The notes: generated by a model from the sequence alone, not told the origin. A DNA stretch of 13,306 bases from JBFMAP01 sp964632135 (GCA_964632135.1 CAZWEI010000035.1:1-13306); one strand, 5' to 3'. Positions 6,829 to 13,304 are shown, counted from the first letter of the stretch. Translations and numbers: made by a program.

Positions 6829-7776
6829 TCATTTCTTCTCGCTTAAATTCAATTCCCTCCACGCCACGCTCAGCAGGTCGCAGGGAGGCACTATCCCCCT
6901 TTCTGTTATGTACGCGCTCAGCAACTTCGCAGGAGTCACGTCGAACGCCGGGTTTCGAACCTTTATCCCGCGCGCGCTCTTCGCATCCAGCACCTCGCCC
7001 GCATCGCGCTCTTCAATCCTTTCTTTATTCCCCCACAACGTTATGGGGTCGAACTTGTAAATCTCAGCAGCAGAATAAAAAGGTATGTTATTCGCGTACG
7101 CGAGCGACGCGATTCCCGCCGTTCCTATCTTATTCACCAAATCCCCTGTCGCGCTCACCGCGTCAGCGCCAACCAGAACGACATCAACCTCCCGAATGAA
7201 ACTCGCGACGGCGGAATCCACAATCAGCGTCACTGGAACGCCCCCGTCCGCGAGTTCGCGCGCAGTCCTCCTTCCCTGAAAAAGCGGCCTTGTCTCGGTG
7301 CAGATAACCTCTATCCCTTTTCCCAACTCGTGCGCGCGCACGAGCGCGCCAACCACGGTGTGGCTGTGGCAGTGCGTGAGAACAACGCTTCCTTTCTCAA
7401 TCAACTTCGCACCATAATCGGAAATTACCTCCTCGCTCTTTTCAAAATAAGCAAGCAGCTCATCTCGCAACGCGCGCACGAGCGCGCCGCCTTCTTTCGC
7501 ATTCTTTATTTTTCCGCTCTTAACTCCCTTCGCGGTTTCATCAAGCATTTTCTTGAGCGCGTTCCGCAACATCGGCTCAGTAGGTCGCGCGGACGAGAGC
7601 ACGCCCACAGCCTCTATCAACTCCGCTAGAAATTCATTTGTATTTTTCGCCTTTGAGTTCGCCGCCTGGGATGCAAGCGCGCGCACTGCGGATTTCGCGA
7701 TTTCGCGCGCCCCCTGTATCCTGAGCGCCTTAATATCGCGAGAAACTTTCTCCACTTCGCCGCTGCCGCCTGCCAT
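6829..7776 (-). CDS. Ribose-1,5-bisphosphate isomerase
   Basis: This enzyme converts ribose-1,5-bisphosphate to ribulose-1,5-bisphosphate, the substrate of form III RuBisCO. It belongs to the eIF2B-alpha / methylthioribose-1-phosphate isomerase superfamily and is often annotated e2b2. The 315-residue length is typical. Residue Cys136 in THCHSHT and Asp205 in LVGADAV stand exactly three positions after the catalytic Cys133 and Asp202 that I recall for the Thermococcus kodakarensis enzyme. Also present are TETRPLFQGRR (160-170) and the GDLVNKIGT segment (211-219), typical of the superfamily. The start ATG sits about 27 bases from a TATA-like box, so the mRNA is probably leaderless. It is the first gene of a three-gene operon with AMP phosphorylase directly downstream, which favours this role over an initiation-factor subunit. 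No RuBisCO gene is in the window. Confidence 0.93.
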   Translation of the reverse strand: MAGGSGEVEKVSRDIKALRIQGAREIAKSAVRALASQAANSKAKNTNEFLAELIEAVGVLSSARPTEPMLRNALKKMLDETAKGVKSGKIKNAKEGGALVRALRDELLAYFEKSEEVISDYGAKLIEKGSVVLTHCHSHTVVGALVRAHELGKGIEVICTETRPLFQGRRTARELADGGVPVTLIVDSAVASFIREVDVVLVGADAVSATGDLVNKIGTAGIASLAYANNIPFYSAAEIYKFDPITLWGNKERIEERDAGEVLDAKSARGIKVRNPAFDVTPAKLLSAYITERGIVPPCDLLSVAWRELNLSEKK

Positions 7777-7797
7777 GAAATAAATTAGAAGGAACGG

Positions 7798-7808
7798 TAT
7801 TTAAAATA
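7798..7808 (-). promoter_or_regulatory. TATA box of the isomerase / AMP phosphorylase operon
   Basis: On the minus strand this reads TATTTTAAATA and is centred about 27 bases before the isomerase ATG (7776), so transcription would begin at or next to the start codon and give a leaderless mRNA. The element is nearly palindromic and no clear BRE fixes its direction; it might also act for the divergent plus-strand gene. Confidence 0.5.
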
Positions 7809-7839
7809 GATGGATTTCAGCGCGCGCCTAACCAAACTA

Positions 7840-7848
7840 ATATAAAAT
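7840..7848 (+). promoter_or_regulatory. TATA box of the receiver-like gene
   Basis: ATATAAAAT at 7840-7848 follows the A-rich ACCAAACTA. A start about 25 bases on falls near 7868-7872, roughly ten bases before the GTG at 7881, giving a very short leader without a clear ribosome binding site. Together with the opposite TATA at 7798-7808 it makes this 104-base gap a divergent promoter region. Confidence 0.5.
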
Positions 7849-7880
7849 CTAATCTGCAGAAGATATCACTAATTCTAAAA

Positions 7881-8927
7881 GTGGTTTTTGTGGGCGTAGA
7901 GAAAAAGATACTCGTGGTGTCTCCGTTTCAAAGCAGATATGAATTCATAACAAGGGTAATAAACAAGGCCATGCCCGGGGCCGAAGTGGTCCAAGCATCC
8001 AAATTACGGGAAAGTATCCCGCAACTTGAGAGTGCGGAAAAGCCCTTCGATATTTTCATAACCGAGAGCCTTAAAGGACTTGGGAAAACCCCGTGGGTGG
8101 TCATAACCAACCGCATAGAAGATTTCGAACTTATCAAGAAATTTGCGGTTGATGCAGGTGTGGCTTACGTCCTCGACAGATTCGATTTTCGCCTTCACGG
8201 GATGGACATTAAAAAAACAATCAGCAAACTCCTGACAAACAAGCCGCTGAAAAAGGAAAACGCAGCCCTGCCCGCCGGCAAAAAACTCGAAAAGAACGAC
8301 GCAGCCGGCATCTTGAGAGTGGAAAATCCAGGCCCGCGAACACCACCCGCGTTAGTTTACTCAACGGAGAGAATACGCCTTCCTTCCCGTTCGTGTAGAA
8401 TAGTCCTACTCCTTGACGATTTCAAAACAAGCCGAGAAAGAACTGAAAAAAGTATAAAAGAAGCAGATCGAATGTGCGCGATACTCACTTCCGATTCGGC
8501 GCGGGAAGGGTGTGATACTCTTTATCAGTTGCAACGCCAAGGCACGCCAGCGGACCTTTTAATAGCCACCATCATGCCCGGGATTTCGGATGTTGTTTGC
8601 AAAATTCGTGAGGATGATCCCTTGCTTCGCGTGTGGATACTTGTTTTCAATGAAAAAGATAACCAAATCGCGAGGGAATTGCGCAGAGAAGGTGCCGACT
8701 ACCTGTTTCACACAAATGACAAACTTTTCTTCTCTGATCCAGCGCACCAGGCTATTTTCAAAAACGCCCTTAGAATATTTTTTAAAAACAAACCGCGCAA
8801 CCAACAAAACGAGATCGGCGGTCCGGGCGTGTTGTCGGACAAAATATTTTTCATGAAGCCTCGCACAGTGGGCATCCCTCCTCACGTTTCCTCGCGCTTC
8901 AAACGCCCACCAATCCAAATCGCGTAA
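7881..8927 (+). CDS. Tandem degenerate receiver-like (REC) protein
   Basis: I do not recognise the family, but the 348 residues read as two receiver-like lobes. Lobe 1 (about 8-118) opens with KKILVVSPF where receivers have an acidic pair, and has Glu62 (FDIFITE) where the phospho-accepting Asp would be. Lobe 2 (about 171-302) opens with CRIVLLLDDF, keeping the acidic pair (Asp179-Asp180). It has Ala229 at the phospho-acceptor place (DLLIATIMPG) and FHT after GADYL, where receivers have the conserved Lys-Pro. Neither lobe should be phosphorylated in the usual way. A Lys/Ala-rich linker (about 119-170) joins them, and a basic, Pro-rich tail follows (about 303-348). There is no DNA-binding, kinase or membrane domain. 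The gene is more A/T-rich than its neighbours. It stands alone between the divergent AMP operon and ftsZ1. The start could be the GTG at 7890 instead. Domain calls are by pattern only. Confidence 0.7.
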   Translation: MVFVGVEKKILVVSPFQSRYEFITRVINKAMPGAEVVQASKLRESIPQLESAEKPFDIFITESLKGLGKTPWVVITNRIEDFELIKKFAVDAGVAYVLDRFDFRLHGMDIKKTISKLLTNKPLKKENAALPAGKKLEKNDAAGILRVENPGPRTPPALVYSTERIRLPSRSCRIVLLLDDFKTSRERTEKSIKEADRMCAILTSDSAREGCDTLYQLQRQGTPADLLIATIMPGISDVVCKIREDDPLLRVWILVFNEKDNQIARELRREGADYLFHTNDKLFFSDPAHQAIFKNALRIFFKNKPRNQQNEIGGPGVLSDKIFFMKPRTVGIPPHVSSRFKRPPIQIA

Positions 8928-8995
8928 TCGAGCGTTATAAGCAAACGAATATAAATCTTCTCACGCAAAAATGTTAAACGTTATTAACGCCTTAT

Positions 8996-9010
8996 TGGAA
9001 AATATAAAAT
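8996..9010 (+). promoter_or_regulatory. Putative BRE/TATA promoter of the ftsZ1 operon
   Basis: TGGAA (8996-9000) followed by AATATAAAAT (9001-9010) resembles a BRE plus TATA box. The start would be near 9030, leaving a leader of about 30 bases that contains the 11-base tandem repeat. Another TATA-like stretch, GAATATAAATC (8948-8958), lies further up. A small inverted repeat, GTTAA (8973-8977) and TTAAC (8984-8988), lies between them. Confidence 0.45.
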
Positions 9011-9014
9011 GCGT

Positions 9015-9054
9015 AAAATTATAGAAAATTGTAAAATTGCGTGAAAATTGCGTG
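9015..9054 (+). repeat. Phased AAAATT tracts with an 11-bp tandem repeat before ftsZ1
   Basis: AAAATT occurs at 9015-9020, 9025-9030, 9033-9038 and 9044-9049, and GAATTG follows at 9054-9059. Most steps are 10 or 11 bases, one helical turn. The last two are part of a perfect tandem repeat of AAAATTGCGTG (9033-9043 and 9044-9054). Such phased A-tracts bend DNA. The repeat could also be a regulator site or a structured leader element. Confidence 0.6.
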
Positions 9055-9060
9055 AATTGA

Positions 9061-10179
9061 GTGATGAGTGGTTTGATGCCGGTTTCACCCGAGATGCTTG
9101 CAAAGGAACTCCCCGAGGAGCACATGGTCAGCAAGGACGACGAGGAACTGTTCAAGTTCATGGAGGCGTCCAAGCCTAAAATTTACATACTGGGCGCGGG
9201 CGGGAGCGGCTGCAACACGATGAACAGGATGGCTGAAGTGGGCGTGGTGGGCGCGAAGCTCATCGCGGCGAACACGGACGCGCAGCATCTCATAAAGGTG
9301 CGTGCTGACAAGAAAATCCTCCTAGGAAAAACGACCACCAAGGGGCTGGGCGCAGGCTCGAACCCGGAAGTGGGCGAGGCTGCGGCAAAGGAGAGCTCGA
9401 ACGAGTTGAGAAAGGCGATTGAGGACGCGTCGATGGTTTTCATCACTTGCGGGCTCGGGGGCGGCACAGGCACGGGGAGCGCGCACATCATCGCGCAGCA
9501 GGCAAAGGAGATTGGCGCGCTCACGGTCGCAATCGTCACGCTTCCATTCACATCAGAGGGAAAGAAGAGGAGGCTGAACGCGCTCGAGGGCCTCGCGAAA
9601 CTGAAGAAGCATGCCGACACCATCATAGTCATACCGAACGACAAACTGCTCATGATTGTCCCGGACCTTCCGCTGAACACCGCGTTCAAGGTTTCAGACG
9701 AAGTTCTCACGAGCGCGGCAAAGGGAATCACGGAACTCGTGACAAAGGCAGGCCTGGTGAATTTGGATTTCGCGGACTTGAAAACAATTTTGAAGGAATC
9801 CGGATGCGCGGTAGTTGGGATGGGCGAAGCCGACGCAGGAGCAAAGCCCGACCAACGCGCCATCGTCGCGATTGAGAACGCGCTAAACAACCCGCTCCTG
9901 GACATCGACATCTCGCAGGCGACGAAGGCGCTCGTGAACGTGGTCGGCGGCGAGGACATGACGCTCAAGGAGGCGGAACTGATGGTGAGCGAGGTCTCGA
10001 AGAGAATCCACCCGGACTCGCACATCATATGGGGGGCGCGCATCGAGAAGGACATGCACAGAAATTCACTGCGCGTGCTCGTCGTGATTTCGGGCGCGAG
10101 GTTCCCGCAGTACGAACTCGAGAACGCCCAAAAGGAGGAGGCTGTTCCTGAAATCGAAGAGTTGGACATGATAAGTTAG
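9061..10179 (+). CDS. ftsZ1: Cell division GTPase FtsZ, FtsZ1-type
   Basis: This is the third FtsZ of the window. The 372 residues carry the nucleotide loop GAGGSGCN (residues 45-52), GGGTGTG (133-139), IPNDKL (191-196) and the T7 loop NLDFAD (234-239), so it should bind and hydrolyse GTP. IPNDKL, VFITCGLGGG and the N-terminal extension with DDEELFKFMEASKPKIYILG are as I recall them from Methanocaldococcus FtsZ1, and the gene order ftsZ-secE-spt5-rpl11 is the euryarchaeal FtsZ1 order. Oddities: Ser replaces the usual Ala in GGSG, and His142 stands in SAHIIA where most FtsZ have Pro. The tail is short and acidic, ending EIEELDMIS. The start is uncertain between GTG 9061, ATG 9064 and ATG 9076, as no strong ribosome binding site is seen. 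secE follows after 17 bases. Confidence 0.96.
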   Translation: MMSGLMPVSPEMLAKELPEEHMVSKDDEELFKFMEASKPKIYILGAGGSGCNTMNRMAEVGVVGAKLIAANTDAQHLIKVRADKKILLGKTTTKGLGAGSNPEVGEAAAKESSNELRKAIEDASMVFITCGLGGGTGTGSAHIIAQQAKEIGALTVAIVTLPFTSEGKKRRLNALEGLAKLKKHADTIIVIPNDKLLMIVPDLPLNTAFKVSDEVLTSAAKGITELVTKAGLVNLDFADLKTILKESGCAVVGMGEADAGAKPDQRAIVAIENALNNPLLDIDISQATKALVNVVGGEDMTLKEAELMVSEVSKRIHPDSHIIWGARIEKDMHRNSLRVLVVISGARFPQYELENAQKEEAVPEIEELDMIS

Positions 10180-10196
10180 CCGAGTAACGTGATGCT

Positions 10197-10421
10197 ATGC
10201 GATTGCCACAACTTCCCCCGCAATTAAACCAATTGACGCAGCCGCTGACCTCGGGGATGGATTACTTCATGCAGAGGGCGATGCGCGTGCTCCGCGTGTC
10301 CTACAAGCCGACCATGAAGGAGTTCCAGCTCACCGCGAAAATAACCTCGCTCGGGATGCTGCTAATCGGGCTCGTGGGCTTCTTAATCACGATAGTCTTT
10401 TCGTTCATCGACAAAAAATAG
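10197..10421 (+). CDS. secE: Preprotein translocase subunit SecE (Sec61 gamma)
   Basis: This is a small subunit of the SecYEG/Sec61 channel that clamps SecY in the membrane. The 74 residues contain the amphipathic helix with the family's KPTMKEF motif (37-43) and one C-terminal membrane segment (about 50-70), ending in IDKK. The Pro/Gln-rich first 20 residues exceed the usual archaeal SecE of about 55-65, so Met21 (ATG at 10257) is a possible start. GTGATG (10189-10194), close before the ATG at 10197, supports the longer form. Its place between ftsZ1 and spt5 is the expected archaeal context. Confidence 0.92.
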   Translation: MRLPQLPPQLNQLTQPLTSGMDYFMQRAMRVLRVSYKPTMKEFQLTAKITSLGMLLIGLVGFLITIVFSFIDKK

Positions 10422-10432
10422 AAAATGAATAA

Positions 10433-10897
10433 ATGATGGAAAGTGATTGTTTGATTTTTGTATACCGCGTGACAGCAGGGCAGGAGAAAATAGTAGCCGA
10501 CGTCCTGCGCACGAAAGTGAGGAAGGAAAACCTTCCCATATACGCGCTCGCGATGATTGACGAGCTCCGCGGCTACCTGATGGTCGAGGCAGGGGACGAG
10601 GTCGCGGTCCGCCACGCCGCCATGAGAATCCCGCACATAAAGGGGGTTCTCGGAAAGGCGATGAACCCGGCCGAGATGGACCAGCTCATCGAGGCAAAGG
10701 CGATAGGGCTCGCGTTCTCGAAAGGCGACATAGTCGAACTGATAAGCGGTCCTTTCAAGGGCGAGAGGGCGCGCATAATAAAGGTTGAGGACAGCAACCG
10801 CGACGAGATAACCGTCGAACTTACGGAGGTCGCGGTCCCGATTCCGGTTACAGTCAAAATCAACACTCTCAGGATGTATCAAAAGGCGGAGAAATAG
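10433..10897 (+). CDS. spt5: Transcription elongation factor Spt5 (NusG-like)
   Basis: Archaeal Spt5 binds the clamp of RNA polymerase, usually with Spt4, and keeps elongation processive. The 154 residues hold an NGN domain (about 8-90) and a KOW domain (about 95-145) with the motif FSKGDIVELISGPFKGERARI. This is the standard archaeal two-domain architecture and length. The gene begins 11 bases after the secE stop with two consecutive ATG codons (10433 and 10436). No clear ribosome binding site is seen, so translation may be coupled to secE. rpl11 follows after 34 bases. Confidence 0.95.
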   Translation: MMESDCLIFVYRVTAGQEKIVADVLRTKVRKENLPIYALAMIDELRGYLMVEAGDEVAVRHAAMRIPHIKGVLGKAMNPAEMDQLIEAKAIGLAFSKGDIVELISGPFKGERARIIKVEDSNRDEITVELTEVAVPIPVTVKINTLRMYQKAEK

Positions 10898-10931
10898 CCG
10901 GAAAGTTGAGATAGACGAGAGGTGCATTTTC

Positions 10932-11405
10932 GTGAAAATAACGGTTCAGGCATTGGTTGAGGGCGGAAAGGCGACCGCAGGCCCGCCGCTGGGCCCTGCG
11001 CTCGGGCCGATGGGCGTCAACATAGGGCAGATAATCGCTACCATAAACGAGAAGACGAAAAGTTTTTCAGGTCTGAGCGTGCCGGTGAAGGTCATCGTCG
11101 ACAAGGATACGAAGCAGTTTGAAATCGAGGTTGGAACGCCTCCGGTGAGCGCGCTCATCAAAAAGGAACTCGGCATCGAGAAGGGCGCGAAAACAAAGGA
11201 CGAAAAAGCCGGCGACATAACCCTGGAGCAAGTGCTCAGCGTCGCGCGCTCAAAATCCGACGTCACGCTCGCGAAGGGGCTGAAGAACGCGGCGAAAGAG
11301 GTTCTCGGCACATGCGTCACGATGGGCGTCACTTGCGGCGGAAAATCGCCCAAGGCGGTAATCTACGAGATAAACGAGGGCAAGCACGACGCGATTTTCA
11401 AATAA
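10932..11405 (+). CDS. rpl11: Large-subunit ribosomal protein L11 (uL11)
   Basis: uL11 binds 23S rRNA at the GTPase-associated centre and supports factor binding. The N-terminal domain shows the Pro/Gly-rich GPPLGPALGPMGVNIGQI (17-34), diagnostic for the family. The C-terminal rRNA-binding domain follows, with TCVTMGVTCGG near residues 137-147. The 157-residue length is usual for archaea. A GTG start is chosen because GAGGTG (10919-10924) stands seven bases before it and because the family begins at this point. In many euryarchaea L1, L10 and L12 genes come next; here a secreted propeller protein follows after 21 bases. Confidence 0.97.
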   Translation: MKITVQALVEGGKATAGPPLGPALGPMGVNIGQIIATINEKTKSFSGLSVPVKVIVDKDTKQFEIEVGTPPVSALIKKELGIEKGAKTKDEKAGDITLEQVLSVARSKSDVTLAKGLKNAAKEVLGTCVTMGVTCGGKSPKAVIYEINEGKHDAIFK

Positions 11406-11426
11406 TTATGTGAGCAGAGGCTGCGC

Positions 11427-13118
11427 ATGCGCGCGAAAAAAAAATTTTTGCTGGCGTTTTCTGTTTTCTTTATTCTTTTTGCGCGCGCCGCGTTCGCCTC
11501 TCCGGACGCGCTTGTTTACAAATGGAGCTATCTGGCCGAGGACATCATATCGCACTCGTCGCCGGTGGTTTACAAGGGGCTCGTTTATTTCGGCTCGTAT
11601 GACGGCAATCTTTACGCCCTCAATGCAAGTACGGGCGCGTGGGCCTGGAACTTCTCAACCGAATTTCCAACAAAAATAGACTCGTCGCCGGCGCCCTCCA
11701 ACGACGTCGTTTATTTCGGCGCCAGCAACAAAATTTTCTACGCGCTGGACGCGGGCAACGGCTCGCTCATCTGGAGCAGGAGGCTGGGGGGCGAGGTATG
11801 GACGTCCTCGCCCGCGGTCTCGCAGGACAACGTGTTCGTGGGCGCGCATGATGGTTATATGTACGCGTTGAGCGCACAAAATGGGAGCATAAAATGGAAA
11901 TTTAAAACCGGGGGACCAATCGACTCCTCGCCTCTTGTCTACAACAGCGTCCTCTACTTCGGCTCGAGCGACAAAAACTTGTACGCGCTCAACGCGACCT
12001 CGGGGGAAAAACTCTGGAGTTTCCAGACTGGCGACGCAATCCACTCCTCCTCGCCCGCGCTTTTCAAGGGCGCAGTCTACATCGGCTCCTATGACAAGAA
12101 CGTTTATGCGATTCACGCCGGGAACGGAACTCTCAAATGGAAATTCGCCACCGGCGGATGGATAGACTCCTCGCCCGCGGTTTCCGACGTCAACGTGCTT
12201 TACATCGGCTCGACTGACAGGAAGGTTTATGCGCTGAGCGCGCTCACGGGCGACCTCCTCTGGAACTTCACAACGAACGAGATTGTCTTCTCCTCGCCTA
12301 TCTGCGATGCTGGCACGAAACTGGTTTTTGTCGGCTCGGACGACACCAACATATACGCGCTGGACGGTCTCAGGGGCGAGGCGGTTTGGAACTACAGCAC
12401 AGGGGACTGGGTTCTCGGAAAGCCGGCGTTCTCGAACGGCGTCCTCTACGTCGCATCGCGCGATTCCCGTTTGTATGCTTTCAGCAGTTTTTCCTGCAGG
12501 TTCACGTCCCCGAAGGAAGGCAGCACCGTTTACGGAAAGGAAGCCACGATCTACGGAACCAGCGAGGGCGTATCTCCGCTTGAGCGAGTCGAAATCAGCC
12601 TGAATGGGACTGGCGGGCCCTGGAAACTCGTCGGCGGCACCGCGCGCTGGGCGTATCTTCTGAAGCCGATAACCTCGAGCGCCTACGACGTCTGCTGCAG
12701 GACGCGCGATGCGAACCGCACGCTCGAGATTCCTCCTTTCAGGTGCGTCGTTTTCTCAGCCTCGCAGACCACCCCTCCGATAAAAAAGGCGACAGTCGAA
12801 TATCCCGCGAAGATTCAGCCCGGCGAGACCGTTTCAATAGTTTTCAAGGACGGGGAGGGAAAGCCGATTCAGGGCGTTCTCGTCGTAATCCCCTCGCTCG
12901 CGTTCCAGGAGTACAGCCGCGCGGACGGTTCGGTCAGTCTCGCAATCCAGCGCGAGGGCCAGACGGACATAACTATAATCGCGCAGGGCTACGACCTCCC
13001 GAAAACAATCAGCATAACCGTCGCGCGCGAGCTCGTGAACTACAACAATGCCGCGCTCGCGCTCTTGGGCGTCATAGTCGCGTTCGTAATCTTCAGGAGA
13101 ATAATCCTGCACCACTAG
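11427..13118 (+). CDS. Secreted, membrane-anchored eight-bladed PQQ-like propeller protein
   Basis: This is a predicted cell-surface protein of 563 residues. A signal peptide (1-24, with KKKFLLAFSVFFILF) is followed by eight repeats of about 40 residues (about 42-356). Each opens near SSP, has VYFG/VYIG, a YAL segment and a closing Trp, the pattern of PQQ-like or BamB-like beta-propellers. Next come an Ig-like domain (about 358-445), a carboxypeptidase-regulatory-like beta domain (about 457-533) and a membrane helix (about 541-557) with RRIILHH after it. I see no reason to assume a bound PQQ; the fold often serves as a binding scaffold. Ten N-x-S/T sequons, several at the same turn of successive blades, suggest glycosylation. 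AGAGG (11416-11420) is a weak ribosome binding site. The gene lies 21 bases after rpl11 and is probably co-transcribed with it. The substrate or ligand is unknown. Confidence 0.9.
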   Translation: MRAKKKFLLAFSVFFILFARAAFASPDALVYKWSYLAEDIISHSSPVVYKGLVYFGSYDGNLYALNASTGAWAWNFSTEFPTKIDSSPAPSNDVVYFGASNKIFYALDAGNGSLIWSRRLGGEVWTSSPAVSQDNVFVGAHDGYMYALSAQNGSIKWKFKTGGPIDSSPLVYNSVLYFGSSDKNLYALNATSGEKLWSFQTGDAIHSSSPALFKGAVYIGSYDKNVYAIHAGNGTLKWKFATGGWIDSSPAVSDVNVLYIGSTDRKVYALSALTGDLLWNFTTNEIVFSSPICDAGTKLVFVGSDDTNIYALDGLRGEAVWNYSTGDWVLGKPAFSNGVLYVASRDSRLYAFSSFSCRFTSPKEGSTVYGKEATIYGTSEGVSPLERVEISLNGTGGPWKLVGGTARWAYLLKPITSSAYDVCCRTRDANRTLEIPPFRCVVFSASQTTPPIKKATVEYPAKIQPGETVSIVFKDGEGKPIQGVLVVIPSLAFQEYSRADGSVSLAIQREGQTDITIIAQGYDLPKTISITVARELVNYNNAALALLGVIVAFVIFRRIILHH

Positions 13119-13179
13119 CAGAACAGTAAACTTATTAATTAGAATCGCTACAAAGTATTGCTTATTCTAGATAGGTGGG

Positions 13180-13278
13180 ATGATAGCAACTCAAAATCAA
13201 AAACTTCTTTACACGAGTTCTGCTCGTTCAGCAGTTAATACTACCAAGTCTATCGGCTCTGTAGAAATCCTTGAATAG
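13180..13278 (+). CDS. Possible 32-residue small protein (doubtful)
   Basis: An ATG at 13180 directly preceded by AGGTGG opens a 32-codon frame ending in TAG. The product is polar (Thr/Ser/Gln-rich) with no membrane segment or known motif. The ribosome binding site is only one base from the ATG, which is too close. The frame overlaps a competing minus-strand frame, so this may be chance. Confidence 0.15.
   Translation: MIATQNQKLLYTSSARSAVNTTKSIGSVEILE
13193..13203 (-). terminator. Possible oligo-T terminator on the minus strand
   Basis: On the minus strand this reads TTTTT, a two-base gap and TTTT, starting a few bases after the TAA of the partial minus-strand frame. That is where an archaeal oligo-T terminator would be expected. 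The tract is short, so the call is weak. Confidence 0.25.
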
Positions 13279-13304
13279 TAGCCCCGGCTAATTCTCGGTT
13301 TGGC
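13209..13304 (-). CDS. Possible C-terminal end of a gene entering from the right edge
   Basis: Reading leftward from the window edge, one minus-strand frame stays open for 31 codons and ends in TAA at 13209-13211. Its last residues, EPIDLVVLTAERAELV, look protein-like, and a T-rich tract follows the stop on that strand. It would converge on the propeller gene. I do not recognise the family. The fragment is too short to exclude chance and the frame competes with a plus-strand frame. Confidence 0.3.
   Translation of the reverse strand, partial: AKPRISRGYYSRISTEPIDLVVLTAERAELV

Noticed and set aside
7881..8927. Considered whether the gene before ftsZ1 is SepF or another known FtsZ anchor
   Set aside because: It is about three times the length of SepF, lacks an N-terminal membrane-targeting helix, and reads as two receiver-like lobes.
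9183..10169. 328-codon antisense frame over ftsZ1
   Set aside because: It is a shadow of ftsZ1, with a Ser/Ala-rich product and no supporting signals.
11423..11432. Palindrome GCGCATGCGC over the start codon of the propeller gene
   Set aside because: It is only ten bases and such words are common in this GCGC-rich sequence.
11427..13118. Considered a true PQQ-dependent dehydrogenase
   Set aside because: The repeats are the short propeller type, and the chain continues into Ig-like domains and an anchor; I see no dehydrogenase catalytic signature such as a vicinal cysteine pair in the propeller.
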